A stretch of 64,000 nt of DNA from the NCBI RefSeq assembly GCF_000226115.1, contig NC_016458.1:2356001-2420000 (forward strand), in the 5' to 3' direction. Positions within the stretch are counted from its first letter, which is position 1. Every line of letters starts with the position of its first letter. The translations under genes were made by a program, and so were the position numbers. This stretch comes from Thermothielavioides terrestris NRRL 8126 (lineage: Eukaryota; Ascomycota; Sordariomycetes; Sordariales; Chaetomiaceae). The notes below the pieces were generated by a model that was not told the DNA's origin, searched no databases, and was given only the letters and a program-made list of their open reading frames with translations. Below, in pieces: positions 11,591-23,600 of this stretch.

Positions 11591-13525
11591 TTACTCCTCG
11601 GCCTCCGCCTCCGCGTCCGCCTCAGCCTCCTGCTCACCCTCGGCAACCTCGTCGTCCTCGTCCAGGCCGCCGGCCGGGACCTCGTACAGGCGCAGGATGC
11701 TCTTGTTGGGGTCCTTGACGAGCACGTACTTGCCCTCGTCGCGCTGCAGGCACATGTCGGCGATGGTGCGCACGATGCCCCAGCCGTTGGACAGCTGCAG
11801 GTTCATCTGGCTGGCGAAGTCGCGCGGCTTCCAGCCGACGACGCCGAGGATGACGTGCTTGTCGTTCACCTTGGGCGACACGCGGGACACGAAGCTGCAT
11901 GCCAGGTCAGTCACACAAATCCATTTTTTTCACGGTTGAGACTGGAGAGAAGATGGAGGAGACGCACCCCAGCTTCATGACATCGGCCTTGGCCAGGATG
12001 CTCTGCACCGTCCAGCGCGCCAGCTTGCAGCTGTTGTTCTTCATCTCGGTGGCCACGACGGCGCCGCGCTGCGTCACCAGCTTGGTCCGCCAGTCGAGCG
12101 CGCCGCCGCTGCCCTGCGCCTTGTTGTCGAACTCGTTGAGCGCGTGCACGGTGACAAACTGGTCCTCGCCGCTGATGGCGTTCTTCTGCACCGCGTCCAG
12201 CTCGGTGCGCACGATCAGGTACGTCGGGTCCTCCTCGCTCGTCGACAGGTCGAAGCGCCGGTACTTGTACGCCTTGGACGCCGGCGGCTCCGTCTCGTGC
12301 GACGCGCTGTAGAACGGGTTCTCGTGCGCCATGTCGACCTTCTGGGTCTCGCTCTCGATCACCACCTGGTTGGCGAAGTTGTGGTTGATGTACGTCGCCT
12401 CCTCCGCCAGCGCGGCCGGCTGGTTGATGCTCTCCTTGGAGCCCTCCGACGCCTCGAGCGGCGCGTCGGCCGCGTTCTCGTTGACCGTCACCATGTCGAG
12501 CGCCGCGTTGTCGCGCTTGTCGAGGAACACCTTGTTGCCCTGCCGGAGGATGACGATGTCCCACGGGTAGACGGACCGCGGCGCGCACATGAGCATCGAC
12601 AGGATGCTGTCGGTGGCGAAGATGGTCGCCTCGTCCTTCTCGGCGAGCTCCTGGATGATGGGGTCCGACGACGTCGTGACGTTGTACACGGCGCGGTCCA
12701 CGACGGCCAGCTTGCGCTCGGCGCTCTTGACCGGCTGCTTGTCGAACGAGCGGTCGTAGTAGTACAGGAAGCCGTAGCTGTCGATGTCCTCGCCGTCGTC
12801 CGCGTCCAGGTTGAGCTTGCTGAGACGGTTAAAGTCGATCTCCTCGAGGAGCTTCCAGTCGGGCTTGATGTTGATCGACGCGTCACGGCTGCGCGCCGGC
12901 TTGTCGTAGTCCTTCCAGCCGAAGCGCCGCGCGCGCGCGCCGCCGCCCTGCCGTGCGCCGCCACGACCGTCGTAGCCGCTGCCATACTGCTGCCCAGCGC
13001 GCCCCTGACGCTGGAGCTGCTGGCGGCCGCCGGCCCTGGCGTCCTGGCGAGCGCCGCCACGCTGGCCGCGGCCGCGGGTGAAGACGGCGCCTCGCCCGAA
13101 GCGGGCCTTGCCCGTGTCCCTCACGTTGGAGACGACCGAGAATGAGGCCTCGTCCTCCGCCATGGGGGCGGCAAAGAGCGAGGCAGAGCCGGCACCGTAG
13201 ACTTGCTGATCTGTGAGAGAGAAACAAAGAGGAAAAGGTCAGCTGCACGTGCTGGGTCTACTCCGCATCGCGACTCGCAAATTCGCAACCGCAACGCACC
13301 ACGGTAGTTCCGGTTGTACTGTTGCCTGCCACGGCCGTCCCTGCCGTCCTTGGAATCGGTCCAGTCGGCCATGCGGCCGAGCTTGTCGCTCTTGGAGAAC
13401 GGGGCGTAGGGGACGCCATTGAGGGTCGTCTCGGTCGTGACGGGCGGGCCCCAGGTGCCGTCGGGGTCGGGCAGCGAGTTGATCAGGTCGACGAGCGGCG
13501 ACAACCCGGGTGCTGGTTCCGCCAT
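11591..13525 (-). CDS. eif3d: Eukaryotic translation initiation factor 3 subunit D
   Basis: Three-exon minus-strand gene (13525-13300, 13210-11968, 11894-11591; introns of 89 and 73 bp, GT-AG) for a 590-residue protein. eIF3d (Moe1 in fission yeast) is a cytoplasmic eIF3 subunit with an mRNA cap-binding fold. Visible parts: the conserved N-terminus starting [18 protein letters not shown] with [20 protein letters not shown]; an RG-rich, RNA-binding-like stretch (about residues 110-170); the [16 protein letters not shown] region; a central body with [40 protein letters not shown] formed across the last junction; and an acidic tail ending [10 protein letters not shown]. The first splice gives NYRDQQVYG and the second KLGFVSR, both matching the family. 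Budding yeast lacks this subunit, so its presence fits a filamentous ascomycete. Confidence 0.95.
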
Positions 13526-14130
13526 GGCTGGTTGCGCAAGGATTCAAGAGAGCAGGAGATGCTGATCGGTTGGGATATCTCGGTGGTGCCAGCGACGCAA
13601 TTCGACCGCAGAATCCACGAGCGCGCAGTTGCGTGGAGGGAGTCGGGGCGATAGCTCGCTGAATCCAGAAATGGCTTGCCCTTGATTTTGGTCGAAATTC
13701 TCTTGTGGTGGGTGTTTGTGGGTGGGGCACTTACCCAGTGCCACTCAACGGCGCTCCTCAGCAGCGCTCACAGCTCCCAGCACTGACGTGCAAAGCCTCT
13801 GCTCTTTGACAGGCAGAGCGCGGATTCCATGCATTACTGAGGTCTCGGCCTGCTTTCGCTCTGGCCGGCGATGCGAAGCTTCAGAGACACCATGCGCCAA
13901 CAAACATTGTAATCGTCTGGCGGATTAGATCGAAATGGCTCCTGATGTAACAGTCCCGCCTGTTATTACAAACGGTATTCGCCGCCATAGCACAACTTAC
14001 ACTTAGCGAGATAACCTCCGTCTAGCCAACCAAGCGAGGCAACAGACTTCCATCCAACCTTTAACCCTCTGCCCGAAGTGTACTTACCACGACAAAAGCC
14101 AACGCCATAGATAACCATAACCATAAGCAT
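13526..14130. other. Promoter of eIF3d and 3' region of the bZIP gene
   Basis: About 600 bp between the eIF3d start and the bZIP stop. No gene was recognised. Confidence 0.5.
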
Positions 14131-14338
14131 TCAATACCCAGTTCCAAAATCAGGTTTAGTGGAGAAAATGTTTTCCAGCGCATCGCGCACCTCGAACTCC
14201 TCCAGCACGGCCCCGAATCTGTCCCAAAAGCCACAGCGGTCAGCCGAAGGGCACCCTCGCAGTGTACAACTCACTCTCAGCTCCAAGGACAAAGAATAAC
14301 AGCAAGAGAGAGTAAAACGGAAAGATGGGCAAAAAGGT

Positions 14339-14404
<66 letters not shown>

Positions 14405-16070
14405 GTACCCATAACAGCGGACTTTCCCGAGCAGCTCCTCCGCCAGCCGTGCGAAGTCCTCGGCCCGCAGCTCGCCCAGCCGCGGGTGCGCCAGCACCAT
14501 GCCCCAGGCCATGACCGGCGTGATCTCGCCGTCCAGGTTCAGCCGCCGGCTCAGGTCCAGCAGCGTCGCCAGGTCGCCCTTGTTGAGCGTCCACGTGCCC
14601 GGCGTGGAGGAGCCGTCGTTGTCGATATTGACATTGTAGTTGCTGTCGTTGGTGGTGTTGTTGTTGTTGTTTTGGCTGTCAAGGCGCTGCTGCTGCTGCG
14701 CCTGCTGCTGCGGCTGGTGCAGCTGGTGCTGGTGATGGCTGAAGGGGATGTCGGACGAGAGCTGGGAGAAGGGCTGGGGCGGGCACGAGGCCATCAGCGC
14801 GTGCCCGCACGGCTCGCGGCCGCCTGTTTCGGAGTTGCGCTCCAGCATCCAGGGCAGGTGGTTCATGCACGGCTTCTCGAGGCTGCGCGGCGGCGGTTGT
14901 GGTGTGTTAGTAACGTTTTTCTTCTCCTCAAGCTTGCCCTCGCCAGATATCTCGCGCTGAAATGTCATGTCATGGGGAGGGGAGTGAGCGGTATTCGTGC
15001 ACTCGGGCAACAGGACGCTAGGATATCAGGGGTTGTATGTATTGGGGTGGGTGCTCCGTGCCACGGGGGCGGTGTCAGGGGGGGGGAACAGAGGTTCATA
15101 CGTTAAGACAAAGTCAATGCCGGCCTGCTCATAATCCAGATTCAGATTCTGGTTCGGATGGCTCCCCACTCCCGCGCCGGCGCTCGGGTTCCCCTGGACG
15201 GATGGGTGGTGCTGGTGGTGGCCGCCATGGGAGTATGCTGCGCTGTGCGGCGACATGCCGCCGCCGCCGCCGTGGCTCCCGTTGCTTGCTGATAGCGGTG
15301 GCGGCGTAAGGGCGGTTGTGTTGCTGGAGGCCGGGATGTAGCTGCCCGCCATGCTGCTGCTCGGTGAGTAGCCGACGCTCGGGTTGCTCACCGAGTCATC
15401 CCCAACACCGCCGCCGCCGCCGCCGCGGCCAATCAGCGCCCCGACACCGAGCCCGTTCTGGGCGAGGATGGCCTTGAGCTGCCGGTTCTCCTCGGCGAGG
15501 CGCTCCTTGTCCTGCGACACGTGGCTGAAGATCTCCTTTAGCCGCAGCACTTCGTCCTCGAGCGCCCTGATGTAGAGCTCCTTGCGCTCTCGATGGGTTC
15601 TGCAGCAAGGGAGAGAGAAACGCTAAGCGTTAGAGGAGACATGCGAGAATGGCAGCTGATGCGCTAACCTCTGGGCCTGCCGGTTCAACTCTTGCCGCCT
15701 TGTGAGGGCTGGCTTGCTGTCTGGCTTTGGCCCCCTTCGTTTCTGCGGCTGTCCATCTGGAGTCGAGGTTAGCCCGACAGGGCACTTCCTGGCGGCAGAG
15801 CAGAGGCACTTTGAGCGGCGAACCTCGTGTGGTTCTCTTCTCCGTCAGGGTCCTGAGGATGTCGAGATTCATTGTCGAGAGCAGAGGCCTATCCTGAGTG
15901 GTGGAGGAGCCGCCACCAAAGCTCCGTTGAGAGGGCTGGTTGGATGAGACAGAAGCCATGGCTGCCGGTTGGTCGAGCGACGGGGCTGAAGGCTCCCTGC
16001 GCAGAGGGTACGAGTAGCTTGGCGGGGACCTGTACGCCGCGGCAGCTATGAGGCCCAGGTCAGCAGACAT
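14131..16070 (-). CDS. bZIP transcription factor, Yap/Pap1-like basic region
   Basis: Five-exon minus-strand gene: 16070-15824, 15756-15669, 15599-15102, 14882-14409 and 14218-14131. Introns are 67, 69, 219 and 190 bp and all junctions keep frame (464 aa). The basic region QKRRGPKPDSKPALTRRQEL continues NRQAQRTHRERKE (invariant Asn at residue 107), followed by a leucine-rich coiled coil to about residue 155. The Gln in NRQAQ matches the Yap/Pap1 class, but the usual Phe before the Arg is His. After a Gly/Ser-rich linker comes a conserved-looking block FVLTLEKPCMNHLPWMLER with nearby EPCGHALMASC cysteines, then a Gln-rich stretch, then a C-terminal helical block (DLATLLDLSRRLNLDGEITP) ending NIFSTKPDFGTGY. 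It is probably a nuclear DNA-binding regulator; the targets are unknown. Intron 4 has a branch-like site but also a 63-nt T run right after its donor. Confidence 0.85.
14341..14403. repeat. 63-nt poly(A)/poly(T) homopolymer in bZIP intron 4
   Basis: An unbroken run of 63 A on the plus strand. In the sense of the bZIP gene it is T63 starting five bases into the intron, directly after the donor GTACG. Length variation or a sequencing artefact is possible. Confidence 0.95.
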
Positions 16071-19000
16071 CTCGATACGACGGTTTCTTGAATCGCGACG
16101 CTGAGGCTGTAGATGAATTCAACAAGCATGCACCGGTGGTTCCGTGCTTTTGTCGGGACGATGACAGCGCTTCGTGGTAGGGCATTGGCAGGGCATCGAC
16201 CGGGAAGGGGGTGTCCAGCCCCTTTTCAGAAAGCCCAGCAAGTCGGGAAGGGTTGTAGGATGAGCGTAGTAGCCAGAGCAGAGACGGGGCGCGTATGTAC
16301 CTGGACGTTGCTGAGACTCGTTCCGGGCCGGTTCACAGTGCAATGCGCAAGTAAGCGGCTGGTGCTGAGTTCTGAGTATCGGTACCAGTTGGAGTCAGAA
16401 CCGTCTCGGCGGGAAGGGGTATCATCTGCAATGAGCATTTGAGAGTCTGAGCTGCTGCCGGATCATGCGAACAACATGCTTGGCGTTGTCGAGGGTGAGG
16501 GAAGGACGGCGTGGCAGCACGGTTACTGGAATCATGAAACCGTTCTGACCGACCCCTTGTCTGAGATCGAGCCTTGCCCCGCGCCACGCGCCCCGCGCCG
16601 CACGCCTCGAGCCCCGCTACGCGCTGAGCTTGCGATGAGATGGAGTGTTCTTGGGAACGCGAATTCTATACGTCAAGCTCTGCAGGAGGACATGAAGTCA
16701 AGGATTGTCGAGGGCTGAGATCCGGCGGATGTACATTGCGCATTCGTCTATCCGGGGCCAAAAACGTTAAATAAGCTTCTTACAGCACTGTCCGAAAACA
16801 CTCCAAGCTTGGTTCTCAATGGCACCTAGCCTGGAACACCAGTCAGTCAGACAGACGTGCGGTGGCCGAGTCGGAGCTAGCGGATTTCAATACGCTCAAA
16901 ATGGTCGGTCTTGTGGGATGTCCGTCCGTTCCTTTCACAGGATATCGTGGATGCTGTCGGCCGACTCTTGTTTGCGCGATCACGTTGATAGCTCCGGATG
17001 CCTGAGCAACTGTCGAGGACTGTCCCCGGTCTCTGGATACGAGCATCGACGCGCATTTCCATCCTGTGCATTCAACTTCAACGCAGCACCGTGCGTGCGG
17101 TACCTCTGTACACTGTGCTTAAAGTGCCGCTACCTGTGGTAAAAATTCAGGGTCCCCACAGTGCGGGGCCCAGTGAGCGAGGCAGGATTATCCGAGGCCC
17201 CACAACTGTTTAAACCAGACATCAATCTCCATCCAACAACTTCAGTCGATCGATCGACAAGGCTGTTGCGGCGCTGCAAGTTGCAAACCGTCCTCTGGTG
17301 TCCTAAGACTAACGTGACACCGCGGAACCGTGGCTATGGGACTTCCAACAGATAGGTGCAGTGGACACCATGTGCTGTGGCTCTCGGCATGTTCAGCGAG
17401 TGTGGAAAGCAAAGGGTTCCTTCTTTTCCTGCGTAATCCGGAGCTAGACAGTACGCACTCGGAAGACTCGTCTTGGAGCTTCGCTTCAATACACTCCAGA
17501 GCAGGAGGGGGGAGGGTCCTCTCTGGCGTTACACAGGGCTCTGACGCAGCGCAGCCAGTCGATCGGGATCAACTCATTCTTCTGGAGCAGGTCGAGGCCC
17601 TCTGAAAGGGGGCTTGCAGTCTGCCGGCCATCACGTGGTCGGTGGTGCCAGACCACTTCGGGGTAGCTAGTGTATGGTTAAATGGTCGAACCGTTTGGTT
17701 CGCATTGAGGGGCTTGTCGAATCGGAACCCGCCGGTGTTGGCCGATCGTCCCGGCAGAATCGAACACGATGGTGTGTAAGTCATGATGGAGCGAGCAGCG
17801 ACTGGAGGGGAACTCGGTCGTGTGGGACCAATGCTGTGGTCGAGAGCTCTCTTTGGTGGCGACCTGATGCAGTACCACTTCCCATACAGCTGCCCCCGCG
17901 GGCCAAAGCAATGTTGTGCGCGCTGCTGTGCGGTTTTCCGGGAAACCCAGTTTCTGCCGCCGTCACCCTTGGGTGGCGATTCCACCCTTCTCTTGTCCTT
18001 GTGGCCAGGGCGTCACTACATTAGTTATCCACGTAGTCAAGCCGGCGCATCGGCACAGGTGGGGTCTCTCGGATATGGTTGCTGCATTCATCACGTTCCT
18101 GTTACTGTGGTATATCGGAGGAGTGTGGCAGTAGTTATCCTTTCGCATGTTGCTTATTTGGAGAAGCGGGGACGAAACTGTTGGAAGATACAATACGTCC
18201 CGTGCCTTTCCGGGGCACCTCATCTGTCGATTCTGTGGCAGCCTGGGAACCTACTTCCCGAATAACGTCGAGCGACCTTCTGGATGGCACAGTCGTTGGA
18301 GTGGAGGACGCAGCGGGAGAGCAGAGAGCCTGGAGCTTGCTGTGCAGCACGGCCAGTGCCACCCTCGTGCAGAGAATCCTACCCAGCATCTGCAGCTGTG
18401 AGCCGGGGAATGCTCTGGGCTGGAGCGGTGACGGCCTCGTCCAATGGCATCAACGTGACCTTGGTCTCTGCTGCTGCCCCACGAAAACGGGCGCGACTTG
18501 CTTGGCGGGATGCTGGACGATGTCGTCTCAGCGTTTCTGTCTACTCCGTCTTCGAGCTGTTTACATATCCCCAGGTCAATGTGCGGATATGACCTATCCT
18601 CAGGTCAATGTGAGGATATGGCTAGACACCCAAAGCTGGGAGAAGGAAAATCGAGGAGACAGCCATAAATCCACAAGGATGATCCCAAGTCGTCAGCGGC
18701 CGATCCGTGGTGCGTGCGTTGCCCCAACGTGGATCTGGCTTTCATCCCATTGCTCGCTTGCAACACTCGGGGCGTCATCTGTTCAGCTCTCGGGAGCTAT
18801 GAGGTCACTCGAAAGCTCAAGTTGACGCTAGGGTAGTTAGTGCGAGCATGGAGAAACAAAGAAACGGGCATCTCGTGCGACCTGGCACGGCCGCTCTTGG
18901 CCGAAGTCAGGAAGGTCATGTTGAAGTCAAAAATCGCCGACGATCAGCCTGATGCTTTCCAGGCCCAGCCCATGCCTTTCCAAACCCCAAAACTAAACGC

Positions 19001-20615
19001 TGTCGTAGAAAAGCAGGAGGGAGAAGGAACTGTAATAAACATGTCTGTCGGAATTTGGTGGTACGCGATAAAGCGTCGATCGTCGGACTCGACATGAAGT
19101 CTCTGGGAACCTCGCCTGGGTACCCTAATCACCATTGAATGAGCCGGGGAAGACCGCACAGTGGGTGCACGTTGCCTTCGAAGAGAGAAGGGAACAATTG
19201 AGGGTCCTGTCGCGCTTCTGCTTTCATCTGATAGTTACCAGGTTACCCGGTGTTTCTCCGTGCTAAAGCGCTCCAGGCCCGAATCTCCCAGGATGGGTGG
19301 TAAGCCGTGAAGCACTGGGCTGCCGGCCTGTGTTGGCCTCTGTATTGGAGATTCGGCGGGAAAAGCAAGGGCAAACACCCAACCTTAGTCGCACAACCTT
19401 GGTTCCGGAACGCCTGCTAGCACGTTCTACACTAAGGTTGTGTAAGGATTACTGTGTACGGAGTTAGCGCTCGTTATTAGTGTAGAAGCATCCCCCCAAA
19501 CTGAGGCCAGCGCCTCTATGATTGGCCAGCTGTGGTTTCCCCGCTTCCAACGGCACCCCACGATGCGAGCGCCGAGCACATTTTTCAAGGGAGCCAAGCC
19601 GCCACACAGTGTGATTCGCTTTTGCGAACGCGGTGGCCGTTCCGTTCCCTCGTGAGGTCTCTCGTGCAGCCAGCCTGCTGTCCGTGTGATTCTTTCTGTT
19701 GTTGGTCTGCAGGGTGGTTGATGGACCAAGTCCAACACACCAGAGCCCTCGACAACCACGCAGCAGAACCGGGGAGTTTCTCTCAGAAGTCGGCAAACTC
19801 GGCTGGCTGCTCCACGCTGGTCTTGGCTACCGCCAACGCAAGGGCCGCCTTGCTCACCCGCCCGATCTCTTTCCCGCTCCCACCATCCCACTGGAGAGGT
19901 GCGCGGAGCCGAACAAAGAAGGAATCCCCACTTAAACTTTGGCTTTCTGGATCAACAGAAACCCAATCTCGGGTCGAGTCGCCGGCGACAAGACGACACC
20001 ACCACCGCGACACCAGGCATATGCGTGCTCTGGCACCGGCGACGCCTTCCTCAGTCCATCCCGCGGCCTCAATCTAGGAATTGTCGCGTCCGGTTCGGCC
20101 CAGGTACCGTCCCAGGTGCCGTCCCAGCGCCGCCCCGCGTTTGCCGTGATCGACCCGCAACGACGCCGCCCCGTCGGGCACTGAATGCCATCGACGACAC
20201 GTCTCGCGTCCTCCTGCGTTTGCAACACCCTTCTCGTGCAAGCGGAACCCTCTGTTGCCGTCGATGCACACACAGCCACGAGACGCATCCCCCCGAACTC
20301 GCCAGCACGCCCAATCGGTGCCGATAACCCTCAGCTGTTGATCGCGGGACAATTGCGTCTACCGCACCGCATTATGTCTCAAGTTTGTGCAGCGCTCTAG
20401 CTTCTGGCACTTTGGCCGGAACCCTCCTGGTTGGTTCCATCTGGACCTCCAGACCGACCGACCGACCGCCCGCCGGCCCACCCGCCCTCCGGGGCAACGA
20501 GTCCCGCCAATTCGCATAGGTTGCCGCGAGAACGCTGCGGCAACGGCTGAGCCATTGTTAAATCGCTGCAAATGGTATCGGAAGCATTGATCTCCGGAAC
20601 AGTCTCTACGCTGTC
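16071..20615. other. Divergent intergenic region between bZIP and RIM15-like genes
   Basis: About 4.5 kb with no frame that looks coding. It should hold the promoters of both flanking genes. A 29-bp direct duplication occurs at 18566-18622. The last few hundred bases before 20616 are C/T-rich, like a fungal 5' leader. Confidence 0.45.
18566..18622. repeat. Short tandem duplication, 29-bp period
   Basis: Two adjacent near-identical copies, each built on TATCC(C/T)CAGGTCAATGTG then GGATATG. Origin unknown. Confidence 0.7.
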
Positions 20616-23600
20616 ATGGAGGGAGAGTCCGCCACTCCGCCCAACACGCTGGCTCCGCCGGCCGTCGCCTCGCTGAGGGCCGGCATGATGGAGCGGTCAC
20701 TGAGCGAGAACATCCGCGAGGAGAGGAAAGAGCTCCGCGAGGCTGCTGAGCAGACCCTCAACGTCATCCTAGATCTCAACATCGACGGGACCATCAGATG
20801 GGTCAGCCCTTCCTGGGTCGACGTCATTGGGACGCCTCCGGATTCGGTCGTGGGCACCCGGATTGCCGACCTTATCGTGAGCGACAACCCCAACATCTTC
20901 TCCGAGGTAGTCGAGGGCATGAAGCAGGATGACGGGCGGAGCCAGTTCATCCGCTTCTCCGTCCAACTGGGGCCGCTTTCCAAGCTTCTGCCCCTGGAGA
21001 TGGTCAAGGAGCCCGAGGGGCCTGTTCAGCCCGTCGTTGTCGACCTGGAGGCCCAGGGCATCGTAGTTTACAGCGGCCCCTCGGGCGGGGAAAGCCATGT
21101 AAGTCCCTTCAAGCGTCTCCATTATTCCCCGTGGTTCCTGCCTACTAATTTCTTGCGTTCTCCAGACCATGTGGATGATACGCCAATGGGTTCCGCCACG
21201 CGAAATCAAGATCGACTTGCCTCCAGTAATCGTCGACTCCCTGGGATCCGGCGCGCAGGTGCTCGCGAGCTACCTCACTCAGCTCGCAGAGTCGGGCCTC
21301 GATGACCCGGCACAGCATCCTCCACCTCTGCCTGTCCTTTGCCGGATCTGTGAACGCCAAATCTCGCCTTGGTGGTTCGAGAAACATACGGAGCTCTGCT
21401 TGCAGGAGCATCGCGCTGAGATGGAGGTCCAGATGTCACAGGAAGCCCTGACTGAGCATCGCCATGCCATCGTCAAGGTGCTTGATGCGCTCGAGGCGAG
21501 ACACAGCCGGTCCCTGGCGGGAGGAGACCAGACAAACCTACCACTCGCCGAATATAAGGGCCTGCCGATTGGCCCTCCGACCTCGTCAAGCTCGTCTTCT
21601 GGCAACTCGTCCCCCGTGCCTGGTTCAGTCCCTGGCCGGTCGCGTGATCGGTCTTCCGGCTTCGGACACGCGCGAGCTCGATCGTTTGCCATCCGTAGAC
21701 CGCAGGCGAGGATAGTCGAACTTCTGATGGACTTGTGCGACACGGCTATCGAGATTAGCACCCCGGCGATCAAGGAGTCGTCCCAAACTCCGGGCGACTT
21801 CCGCACCCAGTCGCCGCAGTCCGAAAGCCGGATCGCTCAGGTACTCCAGTGGGAGACGCCCGGCACGAATACTCTCGAGCAGGAGCAAGGGCTCGCCCTG
21901 CTTTGTGCCGACACCGAGAAGGTTGCCAAAGATAAGGTGGAGGCCGTCTTCCGTCACCGCCGCATCCTCGAATACTCCGAGCGGATTCGTATCGAGTTTG
22001 CCTACATTGTCCAGGACTGCATTGATGCCGCTCTGCGCAAAGCTGCCAAGATTGCGGCTGGCCGTCTGAGCGACTCTACCGACGAGGAAGTAGAGCTCGA
22101 AGTCCCGCCACCTGCTGCCGAAGAAGGCATCTTCCCGGGCTCGTTTGATGCCCCTTCTACCCTGGCCTTGGCCCTGCAGAACGCCGATCTCAGCGAAGAT
22201 CCTGACAAGCGCCAACTGTCCATGCCGCTGCACTCTCCGAGGTCAAGCAGCCCTAAGGAATGCCCGACGCCCCGGTCCGGCCGCGGCCCCCTTGGCGGTC
22301 TGGCTGGTGCCAGTCAATCTCGGCGCGAGTCTATGATCTTCGAGAGCGACGCAGGGGCGGATAGTGACGGCAGTCTAAGGTCTTCTTCGGTAGCCTCTAG
22401 GCCGCCCCAGCGGACGGACTCTCCCATGTCCGAATTTGGCGATCTTCGCCGGCAGGCGAGCTCGCGACAACACCACCGCAGGAGTCTGATTCTCCCCGGC
22501 GCCGTGTCGCCGCGCAGGCAAGAGTCGCCCTCTCGAAGCGGACAGCCATCCTCACCCCTGCGGATCCACAAGCCTCGGAACCTCCCTTTCCCTTCGGACG
22601 CTCTGATGTCTCCCGAGGCATCGCCGATGCTCCCGAGCAGCGAATTCACATCCCCCAGCATATCCCACACCTACCACCGCCATCGGAGGCAGTCGTCGGC
22701 CGCGGTTTCTTCGAACCCAGGGGAGATAGCAGCATCGAAGCCCCCGCCTTCGCCCCGGCTGAGCGCGGTTGTGGGCGGCCCGCAGGCCAAAGCCGTCCCG
22801 CCTTCGATCAAAGACTTCGAGATCATCAAGCCCATCAGCAAGGGCGCTTTCGGCAGTGTCTACCTGTCCAAGAAGAAGTCAACTGGCGAGTATTTCGCCA
22901 TCAAGGTGCTGAAGAAAGCCGACATGGTGGCCAAAAACCAAATCACAAACGTCAAGGCAGAGCGGGCCATCATGATGTGGCAGGGCGAGAGCGACTTCGT
23001 TGCCAAGCTGTACTGGACCTTCTCCAGCAAGGACTACTTGTACTTGGTAATGGAGTATCTCAACGGAGGCGACTGTGCCTCCCTGATCAAGGTGCTGGGC
23101 GGTCTTCCTGAGGATTGGGTCAAGAAGTATCTCGCGGAGGTCGTTCTCGGCGTCGAACATCTGCACAGTCGAGGGATCGTCCACCGGGATCTGAAGCCCG
23201 ACAATCTGCTGATCGACCAGAAGGGACATCTGAAGTTGACCGACTTCGGCTTGTCGCGCATGGGCCTTGTCGGACGCCAGAAGCGCGCGTTGAATAGCGG
23301 CGCAGAGGCGGCCCCCGACCTCCTCAAACAGGGCCCGTTCGCTCGATCTGCTTCGATGGCGTCATCCCGTTCCACTTCGCTCGACCTCCACGGCCGAAAC
23401 CAGTCTCCCGGTTCTACGCCGCAAATGACGCCGAGCGACTACGGGGCGAGCATGGGACAGCCGTCGTACTTCAACCTGGGCGCGTACTCGCAAGAACCGC
23501 GTCGCGTCTCCAACCAACGCAGCGACAGTGGCGGGAGCGAGGCCTTGACGCAGATGCTCGGAGGCTTGTCCCTCAATGAGGCCCCCCAGGCGAATGGCTC

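Noticed and set aside
12144..13145. 333-codon frame opposite eIF3d
   Set aside because: Antisense shadow, Arg/Leu/Val-rich, no motif; eIF3d on the other strand is unambiguous.
18079..18825. 248-codon plus-strand frame between the bZIP and RIM15 genes
   Set aside because: Contains a 29-bp tandem duplication, lacks codon bias and motifs; overlaps other equally open frames.
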